From Flavobacterium sp. CYK-55 (lineage in GTDB: Bacteria; Bacteroidota; Bacteroidia; Flavobacteriales; Flavobacteriaceae), in NCBI RefSeq assembly GCF_018413465.1, contig NZ_JAHCDK010000012.1:1-64000 (forward strand): DNA of 64,000 nucleotides, given 5' to 3'. The translations under genes were made by a program, and so were the position numbers. The notes under the pieces were generated by a model. That model was given only the letters and a program-made list of their open reading frames with translations, searched no databases and was not told the DNA's origin. Shown one piece after another: positions 7,976 to 17,614 of the stretch (positions within the stretch are counted from its first letter, which is position 1; every line of letters starts with the position of its first letter).

Positions 7976-9835
7976 ATGGATTTATCACAATTATATTCCT
8001 TAAGAACCGATTTCACAATCTTAGGACTTACTGGTAGAACTGGTTCAGGTTGCAGTATGATTGCAAATATGCTAAGTAATGATTTTGAAGATCTTAAAAA
8101 AAACGGTCTAAGAAATCCCTCTGATAATAGTAGTTTTGATGATCCAATTTTTCAAAATAAATACCGGATTAGTTATAATTTCCTTTATCATAAAAACAAT
8201 TGGACAAAATTTGATTGTATTAATTATAAAGATGTCCTATTATTTATCATTCTAAAAAAAATAGGGAAAAATGCAGATAAACTAAAACCTGTATTGATTA
8301 AGCACTATAAAGAAAAGAAAGATGATAATAATCAGAATGTTGTCAATAAATTGATAGTTGTTTTACAAGAAATATTAGACGATAGCAAAAACAAACCTCT
8401 CATTAATAAATTTCTGTCTATTAACAAAACTAATATTGGTCGATTAAAATCTAAAAAAAGCTTATTATATCTGAATGATTTATTTTTTAGTGATGATTTT
8501 AGAAATTTAAGCGTTGCGTTTTTTCAAGCTCTAGAGAAATTTGGTTACTGTAGACGAACTAATTTTTTGCACCAAATTGCATGTAATTTAAGAGGGAATG
8601 GTCAGTTAAATGCTGGTAGCAAGTATGATATTAAAAACATTTACACCATTGCTGAAATAATCAATCGATTAATTAAGGCCAGGAAAATATACAACACTGA
8701 GAGAAAAATAAAAACAAAAATTGTCATTGACTCCTTAAGAAATTCGCTAGAAATTATGTTTTTTAAAGAGCGATATTCTGGTTTTTATCTAATAGCAACT
8801 AAAGACGTTTTAGGAAATTCTAAAGCAAGAGTTGCAGATAGATTGAAAGTAAAATATCATGAAGATGAAATAAATAAAATTATTAAATATCTCTTTAATC
8901 TAGATGCAATAGAGTATAAAACAAATGATTTTAATGATGGTGAATTTTCATCGCCAGATGTAGATAATTGTATTCAAAAGAGTGATTATCATATTATAAA
9001 TTTAAAACTAGAAGATTTAAATAATCAAAGTTTTCAAAAGAATACATTCTTTTCGCGTGAGGAGCAATTAATGAAGTTATTATCCTTAATTATGCAGCCA
9101 GGAATCATTACTCCAAGTGCTGTTGAAAGGTGTATGCAAATTGCAAATACCGCTAAATTAAATTCTGGCTGTATATCGCGAAAAGTTGGAGCGGTAATTA
9201 CAGATTCAAATTATGTAGTAAGGTCAATAGGTTGGAATGATGTTGCTAAAGGTCAAACCCCATGCAATTTAAGAAATGTACAAGATTTCCTTCCAGAAAC
9301 AGAAAATCTTAATAACGAACATTATAGCAATTTTGAACGTAGTGAAGATCTATCTGAGATAATTGAATATAGTTATAAAGATAAAGAACCATTCACATTT
9401 AAGAATGCAATGTTAGACATGTATAAAGATTACGATGCTACAAAATTAAAAGGTAAAAACTGTTCATTTTGCTTCAAGACTGTTCATAATAAATATGAGA
9501 AACAAAAAAATCAAGTTCATACAAGATCTTTACATGCTGAAGAAAATGCAATGCTTCAAATTACAAAAAATGGAGGCATAGGTGTCAAAGACGGTATCCT
9601 TTTCACGACAGCTAGTCCATGTGAATTATGCTCAAAAAAAGCATATCAATTAGGCATTAGTAAAATCTATTACATTGATCCATATCCTGGTATTGCGGAA
9701 GATCAAATATTAAAAAGTGGAACTGGAAGCCCATCAGTATATATTTTCTCAGGTGCTGTTGGTTCAGTTTATAATCGACTTTATGAAACATTTTTATCTT
9801 ACAAAGATGAGATGTCATTGATATTGAATAAATAA
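7976..9835 (+). CDS. AvcD-like antiphage P-loop/deoxycytidylate deaminase
   Basis: 619 aa with two domains. The N-terminal P-loop (GLTGRTGSGCS, 17-27) resembles a nucleoside kinase, but the invariant Walker A lysine is cysteine. The C-terminal cytidine/dCMP deaminase has H520-A-E522 and P548-C549-x2-C552, which form the zinc site. An extra CSFC pair lies about 30 residues before it. This architecture matches antiphage dCTP deaminases (AvcD), which drain the dCTP/dCMP pool after infection; in Vibrio a small RNA, AvcI, silences the toxin. The gene sits directly behind a restriction system, and its stop is 2 nt before an AbiH gene. Low G+C, like the rest of the island. Family call is good; the partner RNA is not identified. 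Confidence 0.85.
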   Translation: MDLSQLYSLRTDFTILGLTGRTGSGCSMIANMLSNDFEDLKKNGLRNPSDNSSFDDPIFQNKYRISYNFLYHKNNWTKFDCINYKDVLLFIILKKIGKNADKLKPVLIKHYKEKKDDNNQNVVNKLIVVLQEILDDSKNKPLINKFLSINKTNIGRLKSKKSLLYLNDLFFSDDFRNLSVAFFQALEKFGYCRRTNFLHQIACNLRGNGQLNAGSKYDIKNIYTIAEIINRLIKARKIYNTERKIKTKIVIDSLRNSLEIMFFKERYSGFYLIATKDVLGNSKARVADRLKVKYHEDEINKIIKYLFNLDAIEYKTNDFNDGEFSSPDVDNCIQKSDYHIINLKLEDLNNQSFQKNTFFSREEQLMKLLSLIMQPGIITPSAVERCMQIANTAKLNSGCISRKVGAVITDSNYVVRSIGWNDVAKGQTPCNLRNVQDFLPETENLNNEHYSNFERSEDLSEIIEYSYKDKEPFTFKNAMLDMYKDYDATKLKGKNCSFCFKTVHNKYEKQKNQVHTRSLHAEENAMLQITKNGGIGVKDGILFTTASPCELCSKKAYQLGISKIYYIDPYPGIAEDQILKSGTGSPSVYIFSGAVGSVYNRLYETFLSYKDEMSLILNK

Positions 9836-9837
9836 TA

Positions 9838-10926
9838 ATGAACAGACTCATCCTCATCGGCAACGGCTTTGATTTAGCACATGGGTTAAAAACCAGTTAT
9901 AAAGATTTTATTGCATCTTATTTTTCTAATGCAATTAATCGTATTTATTTGAATAGACCGTATGAAGATGAGCTTATTCAAATAACCCTCAAAAGAGGTC
10001 AATATTATCAACCACTCCCCAATGATAGAATTTCAACTGAGAATTCATTAGAAAAATTCAGAGAAATACTTAATGGAACGGATATTTTTGACTTAATGTT
10101 TAAATCACTTGTTCTTAAAAATTCATTTCAACAAATTGAGTCCATGAATTGGGTTGATTTAGAAATTGAATATTTTAAAGTATTGCTGGCCACCAAATAT
10201 GGGTATAAAAACAATGATCAATTAGAAGCCATACAGAAAGTAAACACCCAATTTGATTTTCTCAAAGAAAAACTCAAAGAGTACCTCCTCGAACAAGAAG
10301 CAAGTTTGAGCACTAGCTTTGATTTAAAACCATTGGTAGATTGTTTTACCGAACCCATCCAAGCGCAAGAAGTAGTAACTACGAATTTATCTGAGAACCA
10401 AAAGCCTGAAAATCTTTTCTTTCTGAACTTTAACTATACCCATACATTTGAGCCTTATTTTGATGCTTGCAGAGCAGAAATCCCCTCTGAGTTTGATTAC
10501 ATCCACGGTGATTTACAAGAACAGCACGGAAGCATGATTTTTGGTTTCGGAGACGAATTGGATAAAAACTACCTAGAATTTGAAGACGAAAAAAACAACG
10601 AACTGTTCAAACACATCAAATCATTTGAATACCTCAAAAACAAAAACTACTACCGCTTAATTCGATTCATCGAATCAGGTGATTTTCAAGTACAAATATA
10701 CGGGCACTCGTGCGGGCTTTCAGACCGAACCATGCTCAACCAAATCTTTGAACACCAAAATTGTAAATCCATCAAAATGTTTTACCACCAAAAACCCGAT
10801 GGAACCAATGACTACACCGAGAAAACCTATGAAATCTCTCGCCACTTTAAAGACAAAGGCATGATGCGCAAAAAAATCGTTCCGTTTGATTATTGTAGGC
10901 CGATGCCGCAACCGAAAATTGAATAG
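9838..10926 (+). CDS. AbiH-family abortive infection protein
   Basis: 362 aa. It opens with the AbiH hallmark RLILIGNGFDLAHGL (about 3-17). Further conserved family blocks are FLNFNYTHTFEPYF (about 196-209), IHGDL and IYGHSCGLSDRTML in the C-terminal third. AbiH was described as a lactococcal phage-abortive protein; its biochemical activity is not established. The ATG follows the deaminase stop by 2 nt, so the two are surely co-transcribed and probably translationally coupled. A strong terminator follows. The partnership suggests AbiH adds to, or is triggered by, nucleotide depletion; that is inference. Confidence 0.88.
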   Translation: MNRLILIGNGFDLAHGLKTSYKDFIASYFSNAINRIYLNRPYEDELIQITLKRGQYYQPLPNDRISTENSLEKFREILNGTDIFDLMFKSLVLKNSFQQIESMNWVDLEIEYFKVLLATKYGYKNNDQLEAIQKVNTQFDFLKEKLKEYLLEQEASLSTSFDLKPLVDCFTEPIQAQEVVTTNLSENQKPENLFFLNFNYTHTFEPYFDACRAEIPSEFDYIHGDLQEQHGSMIFGFGDELDKNYLEFEDEKNNELFKHIKSFEYLKNKNYYRLIRFIESGDFQVQIYGHSCGLSDRTMLNQIFEHQNCKSIKMFYHQKPDGTNDYTEKTYEISRHFKDKGMMRKKIVPFDYCRPMPQPKIE

Positions 10927-10927
10927 A

Positions 10928-10952
10928 AAGCCTCTTTATGAGGCTTTTTTTA
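10928..10952 (+). terminator. Terminator of the deaminase-AbiH operon
   Basis: Stem AAGCCTC / GAGGCTT with a 5-nt loop followed by a run of T, 2 nt after the abiH stop. Confidence 0.85.
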
Positions 10953-11274
10953 TACCCTTACATTCTCAACCCAACTCAAAACACACAATTAGGGAAAATC
11001 CCCTCATGTCCTTAGGGGAAACCCTAATATAAAAACTCCCAAAAATGCTTAACATTGAATCTATCTAAGATTCAATACAATAAACGTTTATAAAAGATTT
11101 CTATTTTATTTCTGTCATCAGTAGCATCACAACACCAAATACATACTTCAGATTTCAAAAAAGTAAATGCACCACTACATTGATTTTACTTTTCCCTTTA
11201 TGAATTGGGCTAAGTACATCAACAAAAAAAATGAATAGAGCAAATTAATAACACAATTCTAAACAACAATGACT
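10953..11274. other. Long 5' leader of the GH16 gene
   Basis: About 320 bp without a gene. It contains regulatory element E2 and a predicted start of transcription near 11062, which leaves a 5' leader of about 210 nt that is AT-rich and without an obvious riboswitch fold. Confidence 0.6.
10989..11057 (+). promoter_or_regulatory. Double-palindrome element E2 with -7 box
   Basis: AGGGAAAATCCCCT then TTAGGGGAAACCCTAA, followed 25 nt after CCCTAAT by TAACATTG (11050-11057; 5 of 6 matches to TAnnTTTG). Same layout as E1, E3 and E4. It precedes the secreted GH16 gene. Confidence 0.65.
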
Positions 11275-14022
11275 ATGAAAAAAATCTATGTTGCTGTATT
11301 TACAGCCTTTTCAGCAGTTGGTTTTGCACAATGGCACCCATCCAATGATAGTAATTGGGCCCAAGTTTTTGCAGACGATTTTAACTACAACGTAACGCAA
11401 CCGGTTATTCCCAACACCGATGTGGTCAACTATCTAAACACCAAATGGGTCATCCAACATGGCGAAAAAAGATACGGATGTGAAAATGCATTTGTCAAAG
11501 ATCAACTAGCTCTTCAAGACGGGTCGCTCTTTCTATGTGCCGATGATTGCCCGTCAGGCGGATGCATGTATAATTATCAAGGGTCAAATTATGTGCTTAA
11601 AAACGGTAACGGAGTGACGGCTAATTTCAGAGCAAGTGAATTATACACCAAAAAGAAATTCATGTTTGGCTATTTTGAAGCACGGGTTAAACTACCTTCA
11701 GGTCGCGGAACATTTCCGGGATTTTGGTTGATGCCTATATTTATGGAGCGCAAAGATGAGTTTCTGACCACGCCTTTCAAATACGGTTATCCCGAAGAAA
11801 TGGATATCATTGAGCAACGTTCGGTTTATGATGCAGATGATGTGGACCATAGGGTCAGACACGTCCAAGATTTTTGTTCGTTTTGGAACGGAAATTACCA
11901 ATATGACGGAATCAATAGCAACCAACACTACATGCAAAACAAACTGGTTCCGTTTGAAGCATACGGCGGATCATGTAATAAAAGCCTAGCCGGTGAATGG
12001 CATACCTTGGCCCTTGAATGGGACATCTTTGGACAGAAATATTATATAGATGGACAACTCATTGATGAAAACAACCTTTGGAACCGCATTGTAAACACAG
12101 AATCTATGAATCTTGTTTTTACCAATGCCATACAAACGCATTTTACCGGTAGCTATGACAATACCTATTTTAATACCCCGTCGGGGGGCAATTATAAAGT
12201 GTATTATCCAGCACCCGGCGATCCGTATTTAAAAGAAGAAAAAGTAAAAGTTGATTGGGTAAAGGTTTTTCAGAAAAAGAAATTCAACAACCAGATTGTT
12301 TGGGCTTCAGGCAAAACTGATAAAATAGGAAACGAAAAACTCAACAACAATCATTCACTTCCGATGACCAATGTAGTATTGGTGGGCGATTTTGTTCCTG
12401 AGTCAACCAATCAGTCTGATGAAGTTTTCGTGATGAATGACAACGGACAACACAGCACTTTGCAGCGTTTTGTTGATAATATGTCATTTGATACTTATCA
12501 TCCTGTTGATGGTTGGATGGACGGGCCGTACCACAACGAAACCGAAGTATGGCAATCAAAAGAACTTTGGGAAGAAGAATCCAATTCAGAATATGGCTTT
12601 AACCGTTGGAATGACCCAACTTTAACGCAAAAAACCAAATGGGTGGTCGGTAATTTTGACGGAGCCACCGGTGACGAAATTTTTACCTGCAATACCCAAA
12701 GTCAGTGGTCGGCCATTCGCAAATTTAATATTACAGCCACTTTACCTACCGAAATCGGGGGCTGGGGCGGTCCGTCGGCACCCAATATTTTGCCGTTTTA
12801 CTACTACAACACCACCACAAGCTCTTGGGCGGGTTCGTCAAGAACCAACGCGCCCGAAGACAGATTCATAGCCGGAAATTTTGATTTAGAAAATAGCACC
12901 AACACCGACGAATTATTGTGCTTCAACACCAGCACCAACAATGCTACCGTGTTGGCTCCTAACGCCAATACAGTATCGGGCGTCAGTTACTTCTGGAAAA
13001 AATTAAATGCTTCAGGCGTAACCACCATCGGAACCGGTGGAACACTCTGGACCCCTGATGCAAGTGATGTTTATATAGTAGGAAATTTTGATACGACCAA
13101 TGATGTTGGCGGGCAAGAAAAAGAAGAATTATTGTGCATCAGGAAATCTACGGGATTTGCCGCAATGTACAAATATGTTAAAACTTCTAACACCACAGGG
13201 TCTTGGAGTAGAATCTGGGTTTCCCCATTGTACAATCCTGCTCTAGCATATTCTATCACGAATCCGTATTGCATTAATCTAGCTTCAAATGCTTCTACAA
13301 CCACGGGCAGTTGGTGGCTCAATCCGGGTGAGCAAGCCCAGTTTACCTCCGGAAAATACCTCAATGATGGTCGTGTACTGTTGTTGTGTATGTCTGAAAA
13401 ACAAAAATATACTAATCTATATCAATTTAACCCTATCACCGGCTATTGGATCATAGCCCAAGGCAACGAAACAACCAATAATACTGCCTTAACCAATGGT
13501 TTTGTGAGCTTCCCGTACAAATTCAGTACAAGTACCTATGCCAATCAAGACAGCACTACCGCACCGGTCTACAACACCCAGACAAGAGTACTTACCATTG
13601 AAAAATATTACAACGCAAATTGCGCTAGTCTAACCCCTCCGCAATACCCCAATAGCGTTGACAATGCGCCTTATACACCTGATCTGAATGATTGTGTAAA
13701 ATATTTCACTTCTTTGGTCTCATTCAACAATCCTACTTACAGACAAACCCTAGAGCCCTCAGAATCAGAAAGCCCAAAGAGTCTTGAAAAACCAGCCATC
13801 CAACCTGAATCAGAATTAACCATTACTCCTAACCCATCACAAGAAAGAATTAATCTATCCATTCTTGGGGCAGTCTCTATCTTTGACATGAATGGCAGAT
13901 TAATCAGTACAGATTTAGAAAACGCCGGAACCGTTTCTATCCATCATTTACCCGATGGTGTTTACATCGTTAAAGTCAGTAACCCCGATGGTGAATATTC
14001 GGCACAATTAATCAAAAAATAA
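11275..14022 (+). CDS. Secreted GH16 glycanase with propeller-like repeats and T9SS signal
   Basis: 915 aa from the ATG at 11275 (MKKIYVAV, a better signal-peptide start than 11269). A Sec signal peptide ends near GFAQ. The GH16 domain spans about 20-330, with the catalytic motif E175-M-D177-I-I-E180, where E175 and E180 are nucleophile and acid/base. GH16 enzymes cleave beta-1,3/1,4-glucans, agar or carrageenan; I cannot fix the substrate. Residues about 350-720 carry at least five FG-GAP/VCBS-like repeats of the form VGNFD...DELLC, probably a beta-propeller. The last 75 residues form a T9SS type A sorting domain (TPNPSQ...GVYIVKV). It is thus exported to the surface or medium. Element E2 lies upstream. 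Confidence 0.9.
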   Translation: MKKIYVAVFTAFSAVGFAQWHPSNDSNWAQVFADDFNYNVTQPVIPNTDVVNYLNTKWVIQHGEKRYGCENAFVKDQLALQDGSLFLCADDCPSGGCMYNYQGSNYVLKNGNGVTANFRASELYTKKKFMFGYFEARVKLPSGRGTFPGFWLMPIFMERKDEFLTTPFKYGYPEEMDIIEQRSVYDADDVDHRVRHVQDFCSFWNGNYQYDGINSNQHYMQNKLVPFEAYGGSCNKSLAGEWHTLALEWDIFGQKYYIDGQLIDENNLWNRIVNTESMNLVFTNAIQTHFTGSYDNTYFNTPSGGNYKVYYPAPGDPYLKEEKVKVDWVKVFQKKKFNNQIVWASGKTDKIGNEKLNNNHSLPMTNVVLVGDFVPESTNQSDEVFVMNDNGQHSTLQRFVDNMSFDTYHPVDGWMDGPYHNETEVWQSKELWEEESNSEYGFNRWNDPTLTQKTKWVVGNFDGATGDEIFTCNTQSQWSAIRKFNITATLPTEIGGWGGPSAPNILPFYYYNTTTSSWAGSSRTNAPEDRFIAGNFDLENSTNTDELLCFNTSTNNATVLAPNANTVSGVSYFWKKLNASGVTTIGTGGTLWTPDASDVYIVGNFDTTNDVGGQEKEELLCIRKSTGFAAMYKYVKTSNTTGSWSRIWVSPLYNPALAYSITNPYCINLASNASTTTGSWWLNPGEQAQFTSGKYLNDGRVLLLCMSEKQKYTNLYQFNPITGYWIIAQGNETTNNTALTNGFVSFPYKFSTSTYANQDSTTAPVYNTQTRVLTIEKYYNANCASLTPPQYPNSVDNAPYTPDLNDCVKYFTSLVSFNNPTYRQTLEPSESESPKSLEKPAIQPESELTITPNPSQERINLSILGAVSIFDMNGRLISTDLENAGTVSIHHLPDGVYIVKVSNPDGEYSAQLIKK

Positions 14023-14100
14023 TACAGTTAATTTCCGTAAAACCATTATGACCACTGCCGTTTATCGAGTGTAAATCATCTTTGGCTTTATACATAGAAA

Positions 14101-14131
14101 AAAGCGAAGGTGATAGCCTTCGCTTTTTTTA
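14101..14131 (+). terminator. Terminator after the GH16 gene
   Basis: AGCGAAGG / CCTTCGCT stem followed by a T tract, 79 bp after the GH16 stop. Confidence 0.85.
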
Positions 14132-14160
14132 TAAACTCTATACAATGTATTTCCCCCCCC

Positions 14161-14276
14161 GCTCCCGCGCGAATCTTTCGCGTGGTTTAGGTCGAGCAGC
14201 ATGAACAATAACATAGTTACTTTATATAAAATTTAGATAAACATAAACCACCCACGCGAAAGATTCGCGCGGGAGC
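14161..14276. mobile_element. 116-bp inverted-repeat element, copy 1
   Basis: Begins GCTCCCGCGCGAATCTTTCG and ends in the reverse complement, CGAAAGATTCGCGCGGGAGC. The arms are about 28 bp, and each contains a smaller near-palindrome around CGCGAATCTTTCGCG. The centre is AT-rich and has no ORF. Further copies are at 19068, 27391 (half) and 33649. It looks like a MITE or a REP-type hairpin element; no target-site duplication is obvious. Confidence 0.8.
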
Positions 14277-14365
14277 AATGGGACAACGGCATTGAATCAG
14301 TCAAAAGCAACGCACCAAGCGCCACCGTATCTGATGAAAGCTAAACCATTAGTTCTATTCAAATA

Positions 14366-14397
14366 AAAAGCGAAGATTTAACCCTTCGCTTTTTTTA
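14366..14397 (+). terminator. Second AGCGAAG-type terminator hairpin
   Basis: AGCGAAG / CTTCGCT stem followed by seven T. It resembles the terminator at 14101 and lies on the far side of the inverted-repeat element, so the terminator may have been duplicated. No gene is visible between the two. Confidence 0.7.
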
Positions 14398-14737
14398 TGC
14401 ACCCGCTGGCGCAACCGTCCCACTCTACCCAACCAAAACATACGCAATCAATAATAACCAGATGGACACAAAGAGGATCAAAAAAATCTACTTTTTTATA
14501 AACCAATTTAAAGCAAGGCACGAGCGAGAAGATTCCTCCTACGTCGGAATGACAAAAACGAAGCATAAAAGAAAACAACCACTTCACTATAGAATAGAAG
14601 GGATTGGTGCATAAATGAATGTTCTGCTACACGCCCCAAAAAACATTCAGCAACTCAATAACCCCAATAGTTACACGCCTTACTCATCAAGCGCAGCCGC
14701 TCAGGCACTCTCCTTCTCAGGCACTCAGGCACTCAAC
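14398..14737. other. Intergenic stretch without a gene
   Basis: No convincing ORF. Contains one copy of a dispersed 25-bp motif (GATTCCTCC-ACGTCGGAATGAC, 14530-14555) also seen at 18909 and 25463, and CTCAGNNN octamers at 14699-14735. Confidence 0.6.
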
Positions 14738-14774
14738 AAAAAAACTCCCAACAGCCTTAACCGTCAGGAGTTTT
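14738..14774 (-). terminator. Terminator of the DUF6266 gene
   Basis: On the minus strand, AACTCC and GGAGTT arms close an 18-nt loop and are followed by a T run, 21 bp past the stop codon. Confidence 0.65.
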
Positions 14775-14795
14775 CAACACAAACTTAATTAAAAC

Positions 14796-15437
14796 CTATA
14801 CCAGCACTGTAGCCCCCAAATAAACGCTACTGGCGCATTTCTTGCCTTCGGCATCAGCCACACTTATCCAAGTGTGCACCGTATCGCCTACCCAAGTGTC
14901 GGGCAAGTCATACACATAAGCGTTTTCAGAACGCAGGGCTGCCTGGGTTTGGTAGGCAAACAACTCACGCGTTGGGTTATACACCACCACAAGCAGCGCA
15001 TCATTAGGCTTGGCCTCGCCCTCGCCCGAGTTGTCAACCCAACCCAATCTGAGCACCGCACCGGCCTGCGCTTCAAGCAAGGGTTGTTGTAGCCCGAGTA
15101 AATCACCTTTGGCAATGATCACTTTTTGAAAATCAATTTCATAATCCGGATACGTGCCAACAACAGCTTCGCGGTTGTGGTAGGCAAAAGCCAAATTATA
15201 CCGCGACTTATCGCCCGAGGGTTGCCCAAAAAAATCAGAAATTAAGGGTTTAATGGGTGATAAAAAATGCGCGGTGAGCGTAAAAATAGCTTGCACCTCA
15301 AGTTGTCTAGCACTAGCTATACGATTTGTTTTTTTCGGAAGGCTGCGCATCACGTCTAAGCCTCTCCAGCTGGCACCTACTACGGTACCCACTTTCCCTG
15401 AGAATCCGCCTAGGATTCCTTTGTTGAATGTTGCCAT
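14796..15437 (-). CDS. DUF6266 family protein
   Basis: 213 aa from the ATG at 15437 (MATFNKGILGGFSGKVG), which matches the usual DUF6266 N-terminus; the frame extends 28 codons further upstream, but that is promoter sequence. DUF6266 proteins are common in Bacteroidota, often in multiple copies, and have no established function. The glycine-rich start and the strand-rich body without signal peptide or membrane segments fit the family. Predicted promoter TTG-N20-TACCTTCG (15496-15526). A 10-bp tandem array (15521-15630) lies immediately upstream of it and could change promoter activity if its length varies. Confidence 0.85.
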   Translation of the reverse strand: MATFNKGILGGFSGKVGTVVGASWRGLDVMRSLPKKTNRIASARQLEVQAIFTLTAHFLSPIKPLISDFFGQPSGDKSRYNLAFAYHNREAVVGTYPDYEIDFQKVIIAKGDLLGLQQPLLEAQAGAVLRLGWVDNSGEGEAKPNDALLVVVYNPTRELFAYQTQAALRSENAYVYDLPDTWVGDTVHTWISVADAEGKKCASSVYLGATVLV

Positions 15438-15520
15438 AACTTTAATTTTTAAATGGTTAAAAAATATTGGTCTGCAGCCCAATCTGAAAACGAAGGTATC
15501 AGGGTCATTTGACAACAACA

Positions 15521-15630
15521 AAAAAACGACCGAAAATGACCGAAAATGACTGAAAATGACCGAAAACGACCGAAAACGACCGAAAATGACCGAAAATGAC
15601 CGAAAATGACTGAAAATGACCGAAAATGAC
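15521..15630. repeat. 10-bp tandem repeat array, eleven units
   Basis: Eleven consecutive units of the form YGAAAAYGAC (CGAAAATGAC, TGAAAATGAC, CGAAAACGAC) with no interruption; the first and last are imperfect. The period equals about one turn of DNA. It lies at and upstream of the -33 region of the DUF6266 promoter. There are no spacers, so it is not CRISPR. Confidence 0.95.
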
Positions 15631-15974
15631 TGCTTTTGACCCCAACCCTAAAAAAGCATTTAAGGCACTCTTAAGGCACCTTGGTAGCAGAAAACCGTTG
15701 CGAAAGCCCATTTTTAGGCATCAGACTGCCTTGAAACTGCCTTGAAACTGCCTTAAAAAAGTTGCGGTTGGGCACACGCGATGCTGTGCGTAAAAGAATG
15801 CTGTTTTTGTAAGAATTACGAATTACGAATTACGAATGATGAATTATGAATTATGAATTGAGCGTCGTGCTTGAAAAGCAACAATCGTTCATCGAAAAAG
15901 AGCTGCTGAGTGCTTGAGAAGCTGAAAACGGTCTGCGTATAGGCAAACGTCGCTAAATAGCGAATCACGTTCGC
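15631..15974. repeat. Intergenic region with short tandem repeats and heptamer tract
   Basis: Three copies of a 12-nt ACTGCCTTGAAA unit (15725-15757) and a NGAATTA heptamer tract (15812-15859; the complement of TAATTCN). No gene seen. Confidence 0.8.
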
Positions 15975-17276
15975 TTGGCTAAGATATTTTTTTTCGTAAA
16001 AACCAAATATAAAGCTGATAAAATCAAGCGATGGCGTTTAACCGCTGTTATGCTTTATCATTTAGTTCAAGATTTAATTGACCATGGAGTAAACCCACAA
16101 AAGATCATATTCATAACAATAGAGAATCCAATCTACAACAACATACTATTAGAACAGCTTTTCTCTTATGCTAAAGAAGCTACAGGGTTAAAAGATCGAG
16201 ATGGTTGGTATATAATTTTTGATGAAATTCAATATTACAAAAACTGGGAAGTTGATTTAAAGTCGTTAGTTGATGGCTACAGGAATGACAAATTCATTGT
16301 ATCTGGTTCTGCTGCTGCTGCTTTAAAGTTCGCTAGTAATGAAAGTGGCGCAGGGCGTTTTACGGATTTTCTTTTACCTCCATTGACTTTTCATGAGTAT
16401 GTTTCTATGAAAAAATTAGATCATATTATTAAGCCCACAGAAATCACCTGGCGTGATGAGAAGATCGTATTTTATACTTCAATCAATATTGTAGAATTAA
16501 ATCGTCACTTTATAAAGTACATTAATTTTGGAGGTTATCCCGAGGTAATCTTTTCTGAAAAAATTCAAGAAAACCCGGGTAGATATATTAGTCAAGATAT
16601 TGTTGATAAGGTTCTTTTGAGGGATTTACCGAGCTTATATGGAATTAGTGATACTAGAGAGTTGAATTCTTTATTTACGACGATTGCCTACAATACTGGA
16701 GAAGAGTTTTCTCTCGAAACATTGAGTAGAGAATCCCAAGTAAATAAAAATACACTTAAAAAATATATTGAGTATTTAGAAGCGGCATTCCTGATTAAAA
16801 AAGTTCAAAGAATCGACCAAGCAGGAAAGCAATTTAAACGAGACCATTTTTTTAAAATATATCTTACCAATCCATCACTTCGTAGCGCCTTATTCTCGCC
16901 AATCACACCTGACGATGATGTAATGGGACGAATGGTAGAAACTGCAATTTTTGCTCAGTGGATTCACAGAGATTGGTTTAATTTCTGGTATTCTCGATGG
17001 AATGGTGGCGAGGTGGATATGGTTGGGCTTAACGACAAACTTAAGCCTAATTGGGCTTTAGAAATAAAGTGGTCAAATCGGTATTTTAATAGCCCTTTAG
17101 AATTAAAAAGTTTACTGAAGTTTTGTTCTGAAAATAATATTGATCATCCTATAGTTACAACTATAGATAAAGAAGGAAGTCAGTTGTGCAGAGATTTAAC
17201 GCTTCAATATTTTCCGGCAGCTGCTTATGCCTATACTGTCGGAAAAAAAACGCTCGAAATGAAGAAAAACAGATAA
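15975..17276 (+). pseudogene. AAA ATPase/DUF4143 protein lacking its Walker A loop
   Basis: 433-codon frame that can only begin at TTG (15975); the first in-frame ATG is codon 26. From about residue 20 it matches the family of AAA_14 plus DUF4143 proteins: Walker B YIIFDEIQ, the arginine region SGSAA...GAGRF, and a C-terminal DUF4143 region with FWYSRWNGGEVDMV. Where the P-loop GPRRVGKT should stand there is RWRLTAVMLYHLV, so the Walker A glycines and lysine are gone and the normal N-terminus is replaced by sequence continuous with intergenic repeats. It is probably a 5'-deleted, non-functional gene, but the remaining frame is open, so decay is recent or the product keeps another role. The function of the family is unknown. 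Confidence 0.65.
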
Positions 17277-17614
17277 GATTTATTCTTTCACGCCAATGTG
17301 CTTAATCTATGTCTGGTCACATGAGAACCTGAGTGCTTGAGATTGCTCCTGCAGCGGAAGAATATGATACGGTGATTACCTATAGACACGCTGCGCTTGA
17401 GACACGGCTGCACCTATTGACCGCTTCGCTGTAGAACAGTAGGCATGGCTATATTTAGCATCATTTGAAACTTTAGGTAGGCAAATACCGCAAGCAAAAA
17501 AATATGAAAGTATGAGTTGGTTGAATAATTTAGCTAAAATCTTTTTATTTTAGCTTGGGCTTCATTGAGTCATAGATTTTAAAACAAAACATAGCATTTA
17601 AACCAACCTGAATT
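17277..17614. other. Intergenic region upstream of the RCC1 lipoprotein
   Basis: Holds GC-rich degenerate repeats of the GACACGCTGCGCT type (17380-17440) and a perfect inverted repeat, GCTAAAAT-6 nt-ATTTTAGC (17533-17554), which lacks a U-tract and may be an operator or RNA hairpin. No gene. Confidence 0.6.

Noticed and set aside
7828..8016. 62-aa minus-strand ORF before the deaminase gene
   Set aside because: Runs into the deaminase coding start and through the hairpin; low-complexity Leu/Ile composition.
1..11000. Prophage or integrative element carrying the defence genes
   Set aside because: No integrase, transposase, relaxase, phage structural gene or tRNA-type attachment site was found.
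13071..13364. 97-aa minus-strand ORF
   Set aside because: Antisense to the GH16/propeller gene; no start context or family.
15521..15630. Possible CRISPR array
   Set aside because: The 10-bp units are directly adjacent, with no spacers, and there are no cas genes in the window.
15253..15711. ORFs over the 10-bp repeat, both strands
   Set aside because: They translate the repeat (GHFRSFSV-type periodicity) and have no gene context.
17533..17554. Terminator at the GCTAAAAT inverted repeat
   Set aside because: Perfect stem but no T run on either strand and no gene ending close to it.
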